Shown here: positions 32,021 to 39,568 of the stretch, in pieces
Layout of the letters: every line of letters begins with the position of its first letter
Position numbering within the stretch: position 1 is the first letter of the stretch
Assembly: GCA_944386285.1 (NCBI GenBank)
Contig: CALXAM010000051.1
Location: 1 to 48,622 of the forward strand
DNA length: 48,622 bases
Direction of reading: 5' to 3'
DNA from: an uncultured Clostridia bacterium
Lineage (GTDB): Bacteria > Bacillota > Clostridia > Oscillospirales > Ruminococcaceae
Translations under genes and position numbers: made by a program
Notes under the pieces: model-generated
What the model was told of the DNA's origin: nothing
The model's database searches: none
The model's input: the letters and a program-made list of their open reading frames with translations, nothing else

Positions 32021-32715
32021 GATCTGTATACCTCCCGGAACAGTGCATCAACCGATTGGTGGTGTGTTTCACGCAGTTCATCAACGGGTGCATGTAAAAT
32101 CAGTTTTCCTTGCTTTAAGAAAATCGCTTCGTCGAGAATTTGTTCGACGTCGGCAATCATATGGGTGGAAATGAGGATTGATGCATCCTCGCTGAAATTG
32201 GTGAGAATCGTATCCAAGATGTAGTCGCGGGCAGCCGGATCAACGCCGCCGATCGGCTCGTCGAGCAGATAGAGTTTCGCATGTCGGGACATTGTTAAGA
32301 TGAGATGGACCTTTTCCTGCATCCCTTTTGACATGGCTTTTAGTCGTGTTTTTTCAGAGAGGCCGAGATTTTTTGCCATTTCTTTTGCTTTTTGAATATC
32401 AAAGTCTGCAAAAAAGCCCGAAAACAGCGTGAATAAATCAGAAAGCTTCATCCAGTCATTCAAATAGGATTTGTCCGGCAGATAGGAAACGTACGATTTG
32501 GTCAAAACACCCGGTTCATTTCCGTCAATTTGTGCACGACCGCTTGTTTTGGTGAGCATGCCGGCGAGGATTTTTAAAAGCGTCGATTTTCCGGCGCCGT
32601 TTTCACCGAGCAAACCAACGATTTTTCCGGGTTCGATCGTGAATGAAACGTCGTCGAGCGCGCGGAAGACGCCGTATGTTTTTGTGAGATGTTCACAGGT
32701 GAGAATCGGGGTCAT
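32017..32715 (-). CDS. ABC transporter ATP-binding protein (YtrB-like)
   Basis: A 232-residue ATPase with Walker A GLLGENGAGKST (about 34-45), Walker B LYLLDEPIGGVDPAA (about 149-163) and a switch histidine in LISTHMI. The signature motif reads SKGMQ rather than the usual SGGQ, as is common in the short YtrB-like ATPases. AAGGAGG lies about 11 bases before the ATG. It follows the GntR gene after 3 bases and overlaps the permease gene by 4. Confidence 0.88.
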   Translation of the reverse strand: MTPILTCEHLTKTYGVFRALDDVSFTIEPGKIVGLLGENGAGKSTLLKILAGMLTKTSGRAQIDGNEPGVLTKSYVSYLPDKSYLNDWMKLSDLFTLFSGFFADFDIQKAKEMAKNLGLSEKTRLKAMSKGMQEKVHLILTMSRHAKLYLLDEPIGGVDPAARDYILDTILTNFSEDASILISTHMIADVEQILDEAIFLKQGKLILHAPVDELRETHHQSVDALFREVYRS

Positions 32716-32718
32716 AGG

Positions 32719-33087
32719 TTAGGATTCCTCCTTTTTCATGTGAGATAACAGTTCTTCGATTTCTTGTGAATTGATACCGAGCTGCGCCATTTCATTTAAA
32801 AACTGCAAAACGCGCAGACGTGCGGTTTCCTGTTTGATTTCTTTGATTTTTTCTTTGTTTTCGGTTATAAACCGTCCGGCTGTTCGCTGTGTGTAGAGCA
32901 GGCCGCTTCGCTCGAGTTCGGAGAGTGCCTTTTGCATCGTATTTGGATTGACGCCTGCTTCCTTTGCAAGGTCACGCACACTCATCAGTTTCTCGCCGGG
33001 CAGCAGTGCACCCGAGATGATTGCGTTTGTGAATTGCTCACACAGCTGAATGTAAACCGGACGGGTATTGTCAAATTCCCAGCGCAT
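32719..33087 (-). CDS. GntR family regulator, YtrA subfamily
   Basis: A 122-residue repressor. The winged-helix domain (about 8-75) contains RPVYIQLCEQFTNAIISGAL and the recognition region SVRDLAKEAGVNPNTMQKAL. The C-terminal tail is short, without a large ligand domain, as in the YtrA group. GAGGAGG precedes the ATG. It is the first gene of the operon and its promoter lies inside a 44-bp perfect palindrome, so it probably represses itself and the ABC genes. Confidence 0.9.
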   Translation of the reverse strand: MRWEFDNTRPVYIQLCEQFTNAIISGALLPGEKLMSVRDLAKEAGVNPNTMQKALSELERSGLLYTQRTAGRFITENKEKIKEIKQETARLRVLQFLNEMAQLGINSQEIEELLSHMKKEES

Positions 33088-33097
33088 AAATGCCTCC

Positions 33098-33141
33098 TCT
33101 TTGTATTATTGTATTAACCGGTTAATACAATAATACAAAGA
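33098..33141. repeat. 44-bp perfect palindrome, predicted GntR operator
   Basis: The two 22-base halves meet at TTAACCGGTTAA and are fully complementary out to TCTTTGTATTATTG / CAATAATACAAAGA. The palindrome covers the -10 box and start point of the gntR promoter and touches its ribosome site. Confidence 0.9.
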
Positions 33142-33158
33142 TACATAGCGATTGTCAA
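33130..33158 (-). promoter_or_regulatory. Promoter of the GntR-ABC operon
   Basis: On the reverse strand, TTGACA (33153-33158) and TATTAT (33130-33135) with a 17-bp spacer; the -10 box is inside the palindrome. Confidence 0.85.
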
Positions 33159-33166
33159 GTGCTTTT

Positions 33167-33195
33167 TTGAAAAAACAGAAAAGATGTGGTATGAT
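33167..33195 (+). promoter_or_regulatory. Promoter of folC
   Basis: TTGAAA (33167-33172) and TATGAT (33190-33195) with a 17-bp spacer. Its -35 lies 8 bp from the divergent gntR -35. Confidence 0.65.
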
Positions 33196-33224
33196 AGGAG
33201 CAGCAAGAGATGGAGGGACTTTTG

Positions 33225-34517
33225 ATGGAAATCAAAACAGTGCTTGAGGCACTTTCGTATATTCACACACGTACGCGGTTCGGCTCACAGAAAAGCCTTG
33301 TGCGGATGCGTTCACTGATGGAACGGCTTGGAAATCCGCAGGATGCGCTTTCGTTTGTTCATGTAGCAGGTACAAATGGAAAAGGCTCGGTGAGTACAAT
33401 GTCGGCTTCTGTGCTGCAATGTGCAGGGTATCGCACCGGATTGTATACGTCGCCGTATCTGGTGCGGTTTCATGAACGCTTTCGTGTGGACGGTGTATGT
33501 ATTTCGGATGAGATGCTTGTCGCGCTGACACAGCAGGTTGCAGATGTCGCCGAACAGCTGACTGCCGAAACGGGACTTGAGCCGACGGAATTTGAGATTG
33601 TAACGGCGATCGGTTTTTTGTTTTTCAAGGCGATGGCATGTGATGTTGTTGTGCTCGAAGTAGGACTTGGCGGGCGGCTTGATTCGACCAACGTGATCAA
33701 ATCTCCTGTTTGCGCAATGATTACACCGGTGTCAGCCGATCACACAGCGATTTTGGGCGATACAATCGCGGAAATCGCCGCAGAAAAAGCAGGAATCATC
33801 AAACCGCATACACAGGTGATCTGTGGCAGACAGGAGGCAGCCGCACTCGAGGTGATCCGCCGCGTGTGCAGCGAAACGGAAAGTACGCTGACCATTGTGC
33901 CGCAGGAGTCGTGCACCGATGTGGAGGTGTCGCTTTCCGGTACGCGGTTTCGGTTTGCGGGTCATCCCTATCACTTGCGTCTGATCGGTACACATCAGGC
34001 CCAAAATGCGTCAATGGTGCTTTGTCTTATAGAGCGGATGCGTCAAAAAGGCTTTCATATTCCGCAGAAGGCGGTTGAAGACGGATTATCCAAAGCGTTT
34101 ATTGCCGGACGGTTTGATGTGCGCTCAAGCAGTCCGATTGTGGTCGTAGACGGTGCGCATAATCCGGATGCTGCCCGCGTGCTCGCGCGTTCGTTGTCGA
34201 TGCTGCCGGTCAGCCGTTATGTTGCGGTGATGGCCGTGATGCAGGATAAGGATTACCATACCGTGATTCATACGATTGCAGGTGTTTGCGATGCGGTTGT
34301 TGCATGCGAGGTGCGTGATATGCCGCGTACACTCTCTGCAAAAGAATTGGCACAGACAGCAAAAGAAGTGTGTCCTCGATGCGAAACAGCCTCAGACGGG
34401 CTTGCCGCGTTGATTCGCGGGCGCGAAATCGCGGGGAAGAACGGTGCGGTGATTGTGTGCGGATCACTATATCTTGCAGGCGAAATTGTCGGTGCACTCG
34501 AAACGAAAAACGAATAG
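33225..34517 (+). CDS. folC: Folylpolyglutamate synthase / dihydrofolate synthase
   Basis: A 430-residue Mur-ligase-like enzyme that adds glutamates to folates, and in many bacteria also makes dihydrofolate. The P-loop is HVAGTNGKGSVST (46-58), followed by TSPYLVRFHERFRVDG. The metal and substrate blocks include VLEVGLGGRLDSTNVI and ITPVSADHTAILGDT. The C-terminal domain begins near 290 with VVDGAHNPDAA. GGAGG lies 8 bases before ATG 33225. It is monocistronic, with its own promoter and terminator. Confidence 0.93.
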   Translation: MEIKTVLEALSYIHTRTRFGSQKSLVRMRSLMERLGNPQDALSFVHVAGTNGKGSVSTMSASVLQCAGYRTGLYTSPYLVRFHERFRVDGVCISDEMLVALTQQVADVAEQLTAETGLEPTEFEIVTAIGFLFFKAMACDVVVLEVGLGGRLDSTNVIKSPVCAMITPVSADHTAILGDTIAEIAAEKAGIIKPHTQVICGRQEAAALEVIRRVCSETESTLTIVPQESCTDVEVSLSGTRFRFAGHPYHLRLIGTHQAQNASMVLCLIERMRQKGFHIPQKAVEDGLSKAFIAGRFDVRSSSPIVVVDGAHNPDAARVLARSLSMLPVSRYVAVMAVMQDKDYHTVIHTIAGVCDAVVACEVRDMPRTLSAKELAQTAKEVCPRCETASDGLAALIRGREIAGKNGAVIVCGSLYLAGEIVGALETKNE

Positions 34518-34611
34518 CAGGCTTCGACACAATTCGTTTATTACGTGCGCTATAATGGCTGTAAAGGACAGCCAAAGAATGATGGATTCAAAATAAAAAT
34601 GGGAATCGGAA

Positions 34612-34647
34612 GAAAAACGGATGTCTTTTTGGCATCCGTTTTTTTAT
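34612..34647 (+). terminator. Terminator between folC and spoIIAA
   Basis: AAAACGGATG...CATCCGTTTT stem followed by TTT. It ends about 26 bases before the spoIIAA start, so the spoIIA promoter should lie upstream of or across it. Confidence 0.8.
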
Positions 34648-34672
34648 GGAAAAGAAAGGAGTAGGCAATCAA

Positions 34673-34996
34673 ATGCTTAAATTGATCAGGGGACAAGATC
34701 GTCTGACTGCTGCGGTGATCGGAGAGATTGATCATCATGCAGCGCGCCGAATTCGGGAAGAAACAGATGCCGTTTTGCAGCAGGATCTGCCGCATGAACT
34801 CGTTTTTGATTTCAGCGGTGTCACATTTATGGATTCAAGTGGAATCGGATTGATTATGGGACGATATCGGCTTGTTTCAGAGTGGGGCGGAAAAGTACGG
34901 ATTTGTGGCGCACCGGGACGAATTGAGCGGATTCTCAAAATGTCCGGAATTGAAAAACTGGCACAGATCTGTCCGATGAAGGAGGAAACAGTATGA
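34673..34996 (+). CDS. spoIIAA: Anti-sigma F factor antagonist
   Basis: A 107-residue STAS-domain protein. It releases sigma-F from SpoIIAB in the forespore when unphosphorylated. The phospho-acceptor serine lies in VTFMDSSGIGLIMGRYR (D54-S-S-G). GGAG lies 11 bases before ATG 34673; an upstream ATG at 34646 sits in the preceding terminator and is rejected. The stop overlaps the spoIIAB start (ATGA). No clean sigma-H promoter could be read upstream. Confidence 0.93.
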   Translation: MLKLIRGQDRLTAAVIGEIDHHAARRIREETDAVLQQDLPHELVFDFSGVTFMDSSGIGLIMGRYRLVSEWGGKVRICGAPGRIERILKMSGIEKLAQICPMKEETV

Positions 34997-35427
34997 TTGT
35001 ACAAAATGAAGCGAAACTTTCGTTTTTCAGTAAGTCAACAAATGAAAGCTTTGCACGGGTAGCGGTATCTGGCTTTTTTATGCAGCTTGACCCAACCGTG
35101 GATGAACTAACTGATATTAAAACAGCAATCAGTGAAGCAGTAACCAACGCCATCGTACACGGATATCGTGAAACAACCGGAGTGGTATACATAACGCTTA
35201 GAATTGTCAAAGACAGAATCGCTTATGTGAAAGTGCGTGATGTGGGGTGCGGGATACCGGACGTAAAGCAAGCGATGGAACCACTTTATACAACGGCGCC
35301 GGAGGAGGAGCGTGCCGGACTTGGCTTTGCAGTGATGCAATCCTTTATGGATACGGTACGGGTACATTCAAAACCGGGAAAAGGAACGACAGTGGTTATG
35401 ACAAAATCACTGCGGATACGGGAATGA
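34993..35427 (+). CDS. spoIIAB: Anti-sigma F factor / serine kinase
   Basis: A 144-residue GHKL-type ATPase that holds sigma-F inactive and phosphorylates SpoIIAA. The N-box is ISEAVTNAIVHGYR (about 47-60), the G1 region is VRDVGCGIPD, and GLGFAVMQSFMD with KPGKGTTV forms the ATP lid end. Both start and stop overlap neighbours by the ATGA pattern, a sign of tight coupling in the spoIIA operon. Confidence 0.94.
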   Translation: MIVQNEAKLSFFSKSTNESFARVAVSGFFMQLDPTVDELTDIKTAISEAVTNAIVHGYRETTGVVYITLRIVKDRIAYVKVRDVGCGIPDVKQAMEPLYTTAPEEERAGLGFAVMQSFMDTVRVHSKPGKGTTVVMTKSLRIRE

Positions 35428-36092
35428 ACCGTACACCAGAAGAGTTAGACCGTTTTATTGAAAAAAATCTGGGACTGGTTCACAGCTGTGCAAATCGGTT
35501 GAAAGGGCGCGGAATCGAGTATGATGATTTGTATGGTGCAGGATGTGTCGGGCTTTTAAAAGCAGTTGCCGGATTTGATGAATCACGCGGGCTCATGTTT
35601 TCGACCTATGCGGTGCCGGTCATCTTGGGAGAAATGAAGCGTCTGTTTCGCGACGGCGGCGCGGTGAAAGTGAGCAGAGGACTCAAAGAACTTTCGTTGC
35701 GTGCGGTACGTGAACAGGAACGTTTTATGAAAGAGTCATTTCGGCAGCCGACGATTTCCGAACTTGCTGAGCGGCTGGGCGTTTCCTGCGAACAGGCGGC
35801 GCAGGCGATTTCTGCCAGTGTTCCGCCTGTTTCACTGACTGTCGAGGAAGGAGACGGAACGGAATTTGATCTGGCGCAGGAAGGAGAAGAAGAACGTCTG
35901 TGTGAACGGTTTTCATTGGAACACAGTATCCGTGCGCTTTCACCGGATGATCGCGCGCTCATTTCTTTGCGCTATTTTAAGGGGAAAACGCAGACGGAAA
36001 CTGCGAAAGTGCTCCAGATGACGCAAGTTCAGGTATCCAGACGAGAAAAAAAGATTCTACTCGCATTAAAGCAAATGATGGCGGAGGAATAG
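35424..36092 (+). CDS. sigF: Sporulation sigma factor SigF
   Basis: A 222-residue sigma-70 family factor for early forespore genes. Region 2 shows the YDDLYGAGCVGLLKAVAGFD core-binding part and FSTYAVPVILGEMKRLFRD. Region 3 is in SRGLKELSLRAV and PTISELAERLGVS. Region 4 is LISLRYFKGKTQTETAKVLQMTQVQVSRREKKIL, read as two adjacent helices. The ATG overlaps the spoIIAB stop; a longer frame from 35247 lies within spoIIAB and is rejected. Its presence means the lineage has a sporulation program. Confidence 0.94.
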   Translation: MNRTPEELDRFIEKNLGLVHSCANRLKGRGIEYDDLYGAGCVGLLKAVAGFDESRGLMFSTYAVPVILGEMKRLFRDGGAVKVSRGLKELSLRAVREQERFMKESFRQPTISELAERLGVSCEQAAQAISASVPPVSLTVEEGDGTEFDLAQEGEEERLCERFSLEHSIRALSPDDRALISLRYFKGKTQTETAKVLQMTQVQVSRREKKILLALKQMMAEE

Positions 36093-36126
36093 CACGGCAA
36101 AAAATGCCGTGCTATTTATTTTTCTT
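36089..36126 (+). terminator. Terminator of the spoIIA operon
   Basis: ATAGCACGGCA...TGCCGTGCTAT stem followed by TTATTTTTCTT. Confidence 0.9.
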
Positions 36127-36153
36127 GCGATTATCAATCAGATCGGGTACAAT
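36125..36153 (+). promoter_or_regulatory. Promoter of the DUF3006-like gene
   Basis: TTGCGA (36125-36130) and TACAAT (36148-36153) with a 17-bp spacer. Confidence 0.6.
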
Positions 36154-36173
36154 AAGTGCGGAGGCGAATCAAT

Positions 36174-36347
36174 ATGGGTCCATATGAATATCGAGTTGAA
36201 AAAATTGATGGCGACTACGCGTGGCTTGTGCGTATTGACGAACAGATCGATGAACCAATGATGGTTGCACGGGCATTGCTCCCGCTTGAGATTGAAGAAG
36301 GAAGCCTTTTAATCTGTGAGAATTTTTCCTATACATTAAAAATGTAA
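36174..36347 (+). CDS. Small DUF3006-like protein
   Basis: A 57-residue protein with a beta-rich pattern: YRVEKIDGDYAWLVRID at the start and LLPLEIEEGSLLICENFSYTL at the end. The E-G-D-x-A-x-L opening and the LPxxIxEG closing phrase resemble DUF3006, whose function is unknown. GGAGG lies 9 bases before ATG 36174. It lies alone between the sigF terminator and the LCP gene. Confidence 0.6.
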   Translation: MGPYEYRVEKIDGDYAWLVRIDEQIDEPMMVARALLPLEIEEGSLLICENFSYTLKM

Positions 36348-36384
36348 AATTTCTATAAAAGGTATGACTTCGCTTGTTTTTTGT

Positions 36385-36413
36385 TTGATTTCAGGGTGTA
36401 AACATGATATACT
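36385..36413 (+). promoter_or_regulatory. Promoter of the LCP gene
   Basis: TTGATT (36385-36390) and TATACT (36408-36413) with a 17-bp spacer. Confidence 0.75.
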
Positions 36414-36458
36414 AAACAAGATGTCGTTTTTAATCGAAAGATGAAAGAAGGAGCGCTT

Positions 36459-37535
36459 ATGATCAAAAAGACCAAGAAGCCGGTTCAGCGTGTCAAACGT
36501 ACCGGGAAAAAGACGAAAAAGTATGCTTGGATTAAATGGGTAGTTATTGCTGTTATTGTACTGTTGATTGCAGCAGGCGCAGGATATGTGGCAAGTATTC
36601 TTGGCTCTTATACCCATCAGGAATTAGATAAAGATGATTTGGGAATTTCTTCGAATGAAGAAAGCGGCCTTCAGGATGACGGCAGCACGGATATCGTGAA
36701 TATCGCGCTGTTCGGCGTGGATACCAGAACGCAGGGTGAAAAAACCCGTTCGGATTCGATGATGATTCTGACAGTTGATAAAAAGCACAATAAAATTAAA
36801 TTGACATCTTTGATGCGTGATACGTATGTTGCGATTGAAGGCCATAGTAATACGAAGCTGACACACGCATATTATTATGGCGGTCCACAGCTTGCAGTAA
36901 AAACAATCAATCAGAACTTTGGCATGAATATCACGGAGTATGCAACAGTAAACTTCCAGGGCATGGCTGAGATTATTGATGCAGTTGGCGGCGTTGAAAT
37001 TGATATTACTGAGGCAGAACGTCAAAATGCAAATAAGAGTATAAAAGAACAGGCAGCATATGGAATGGAACCGGATTATATTGAAAAGGCTGGTTTACAG
37101 ACGTTGACGGGTACACAGGCGGTTGCGTATGCGCGTATTCGTTATGTCGGCAACGCTGACTTTGAACGAACTGACCGGCAGCGCCGTGTTATGGAGCAGC
37201 TCTTTAACAAAGCGCTTGATATGAATCCGTTACAGTATCCGGAGTTTGCACGCAAGCTTCTGCCTTATGTGGAAACATCACTTGATATTGGTGAGATTTT
37301 AGATTTGAGCACTATTATGCTTCGTGATGTTTCGATGGAACAGCTTCGTATTCCGATGGATGAGCATTTGATCGGCAGTGGTTCGATTCGGGATTCTTCC
37401 GGTGGTTCCTGCTTGAATGTCGATTTGGAAGCTGCAACAAAGACCATTCAAGAATTTATCTATGACGATATTGATCCGAATGCACCCGAAGAGAGTGCGG
37501 CGGAAAGCAGCACGAGCAGCAAAAAAGAATCATAA
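36459..37535 (+). CDS. LytR-CpsA-Psr (LCP) family cell-wall polymer ligase
   Basis: A 358-residue membrane-anchored enzyme that moves polyprenyl-pyrophosphate-linked teichoic acid or polysaccharide onto peptidoglycan. It has a short basic cytoplasmic N-terminus, one membrane helix (about 24-47) and an outside LCP domain. The domain shows NIALFGVDTR, RSDSMMILTVD, SLMRDTYVAI and the YATVNFQGMAEIIDAVGGVEIDI block, with the later RIRYVGNADFERTDRQRRV arginines. The Ser/Glu-rich tail is probably disordered. AAGGAG precedes ATG 36459. The GtrB-GtrA pair at 5687-7073 could modify its polymer. Confidence 0.92.
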   Translation: MIKKTKKPVQRVKRTGKKTKKYAWIKWVVIAVIVLLIAAGAGYVASILGSYTHQELDKDDLGISSNEESGLQDDGSTDIVNIALFGVDTRTQGEKTRSDSMMILTVDKKHNKIKLTSLMRDTYVAIEGHSNTKLTHAYYYGGPQLAVKTINQNFGMNITEYATVNFQGMAEIIDAVGGVEIDITEAERQNANKSIKEQAAYGMEPDYIEKAGLQTLTGTQAVAYARIRYVGNADFERTDRQRRVMEQLFNKALDMNPLQYPEFARKLLPYVETSLDIGEILDLSTIMLRDVSMEQLRIPMDEHLIGSGSIRDSSGGSCLNVDLEAATKTIQEFIYDDIDPNAPEESAAESSTSSKKES

Positions 37536-37538
37536 ACA

Positions 37539-37580
37539 AAAAAGAAACCGTGTCTGAAAACAGACACGGTTCTTTTTTGT
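37539..37580. terminator. Bidirectional terminator after the LCP gene
   Basis: AACCGTGTCTG...CAGACACGGTT stem with flanking A and T runs, between converging genes. Confidence 0.9.
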
Positions 37581-37591
37581 TTATTTTCATT

Positions 37592-39532
37592 TTATTCTAT
37601 ACATTCACATACAGCGGTGAGCAGCAACTCACGAACACGCCGATATTCTTTTACGGATTTTTCGTAGCAGTTAAAGCTCGTAAACAGCATCGACACGATT
37701 TTTTGCGTCTTAGAAGGATCTTTTTCATTCAGCATGCGAAGAAGTTCTAAGTCCTCAAATCCAATGCGATGTGCTTCTGCACGTGTGGAAGAAAGCGGCT
37801 GTTCAAATCCGGGATATAGAATACATTCATCTCCTGCAGGCAGGAAGTTTGCGTATTTCGGATGATATTCCATGACCTGTTCAGAAAACATTGCGGCCTG
37901 CCGTTCAAATGGATTGTTGCCGCAAGTATAATTTGCGCCCCAGTGTAGATAGCCCATAATATTCGGATAACGCATCATTCCCCAAGAAAGATAGACGACA
38001 CGCAGACGCTCCATATCAAGCAGACGATTGCAGTAATTTCCGCCCGGTGTTAAGCAGGAATAGATATACAGCTGATCGCCTTCTTCCACACGCTTATCAA
38101 AGAACGCACGGTTTTTCTCATAGATATCAAGAGACGGACACCAGATATCCAACGCGCCAACCACATCTTCTGTCGGCAGAACCGGCTCGAGAATCGGAAT
38201 ATTGGGCATTGATTCTCTTGTGATTTTTGAAATGGTGTGATAGACGTCGCAGAGTGCATCGTTGGGTTCATCGAGGCATGACTGTGTCCAGACGTCACAC
38301 AGATCATGGGCATGGAGATAGCCGTATAATGTGCACAACGCTTCTTTTAATTGTGCACGTCCTTTTTCAGAGGACATGGACGCGCCAGTCAGCGAAAAAA
38401 CGGCGTCAGTGCCATAGTCGAATTCATCAAAAGCACGGCGTTTAAATGCTTCTCCAATCTGTTCCGGTGTTGTAAACGAATCGTGATCCAGTGATGCGTA
38501 AAATTCATCATTATCCGCAAGAGAAGAAGCACGTGAACAAAATGCGCCGCCTTGAAACAAAGTAATACCCGCTCGCTTTGCAGCACGGATCATCAGATCC
38601 AATCGTTCCGGTTCAAAATGAAGCGAACCGTCCGGTAAAACAGTGAATAGGAGATTTCCGGGGATTGCCATAATGTTCTGACGCAGATAGTGAACGACAC
38701 GCAGATAACGTGTCAGCATTTCTTCATAGCGCGGCGACCACATCGGCGCGTTGTGCCAAAGTGAAATGTTTTCATAGTCAAACCAGTTGACAAATTGCGG
38801 GGAGTCTGCTGTGGCAGGTTTGACCGTGACAGGGTATCGGTTGATATGTACTGTCAAGGTACGGCACATTCCGTCGTGGCAAATTTTAATTGTAAAAGAG
38901 AATACTTCTTTTTGACGGCAATATTCAATCGGTGTCCGGAATGCAAAAGCGGCCGTTGTGTATTGCGGGCGTACAAGATTGAAAATGGGTTTGAGCGCCT
39001 CATAAATATAAAACGGTGCGCGCCGAATGACATGCTCATTTTTGTCATTTTTTAAATATTCACTGCGCTGTACCGCACCGGTATTGACTTCAACAGGAAT
39101 TGGAATCAATTCAAACAGCTTATATGCGCGATGCGGACCTTCCACCGAAAATGTAACCGGAATTCCCGGCGTTAATCCGGAGAGCGCAATGTGGACACCT
39201 GCATATGTCCCATTCGCGCCGCACAGTGTGATGGATTCTTCACCCGTGCGTACATCTGTGTCAGGATAAAGCGGGGTGAGTTCATCAAAGAGCGCTGCGC
39301 GAAATACCGGTTTTGCAGCCTGCTCTGTTTTGGGAAGCGCCCATACAAGCTGATCTAAATCACAGTCTTTGGTTTCATGCTGACGAAGATCATCATACGG
39401 CTCTTCACTGTCAATGATCCAGCCACGCCCTTCTTTTCGTGCTGTTTTAAATCCACCGCGCGCTGCGCGTTTCCGTGCGGATTCAGGGTTTTTTCCATGT
39501 AATTTTGCATATTCAGACAGGGAAATAAACAT
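37592..39532 (-). CDS. Helix-turn-helix / GH123-like (DUF4091) fusion protein
   Basis: A 646-residue cytoplasmic protein with an unusual layout. Residues 1-42 (MFISLSEYAKLHGKNPESAR then a basic patch and GRGWIID) look like an excisionase/MerR-type winged helix-turn-helix. A beta-rich part follows (about 75-235). Residues 245-600 match the DUF4091/GH123-like TIM-barrel type, with the adjacent acids D421-E422 in SCLDEPND as catalytic candidates and the family closing phrase GFEDLELLRML. GAGGAGG lies before ATG 39532, so the N-terminal domain is part of the translated protein. It follows the MATE gene by 36 bases. Function could be sugar-controlled regulation or hydrolysis; neither is shown. Confidence 0.72.
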   Translation of the reverse strand: MFISLSEYAKLHGKNPESARKRAARGGFKTARKEGRGWIIDSEEPYDDLRQHETKDCDLDQLVWALPKTEQAAKPVFRAALFDELTPLYPDTDVRTGEESITLCGANGTYAGVHIALSGLTPGIPVTFSVEGPHRAYKLFELIPIPVEVNTGAVQRSEYLKNDKNEHVIRRAPFYIYEALKPIFNLVRPQYTTAAFAFRTPIEYCRQKEVFSFTIKICHDGMCRTLTVHINRYPVTVKPATADSPQFVNWFDYENISLWHNAPMWSPRYEEMLTRYLRVVHYLRQNIMAIPGNLLFTVLPDGSLHFEPERLDLMIRAAKRAGITLFQGGAFCSRASSLADNDEFYASLDHDSFTTPEQIGEAFKRRAFDEFDYGTDAVFSLTGASMSSEKGRAQLKEALCTLYGYLHAHDLCDVWTQSCLDEPNDALCDVYHTISKITRESMPNIPILEPVLPTEDVVGALDIWCPSLDIYEKNRAFFDKRVEEGDQLYIYSCLTPGGNYCNRLLDMERLRVVYLSWGMMRYPNIMGYLHWGANYTCGNNPFERQAAMFSEQVMEYHPKYANFLPAGDECILYPGFEQPLSSTRAEAHRIGFEDLELLRMLNEKDPSKTQKIVSMLFTSFNCYEKSVKEYRRVRELLLTAVCECIE

Positions 39533-39568
39533 TGGGGAATCCCCTCCTCAATAAAATATCAAAAACAA

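Noticed and set aside
34518..34672. Sigma-H promoter for the spoIIA operon
   Set aside because: An AGGACAG-like box occurs near 34565, but the matching GAAT box is not at the right distance; too weak to call, though a promoter must exist in this area.
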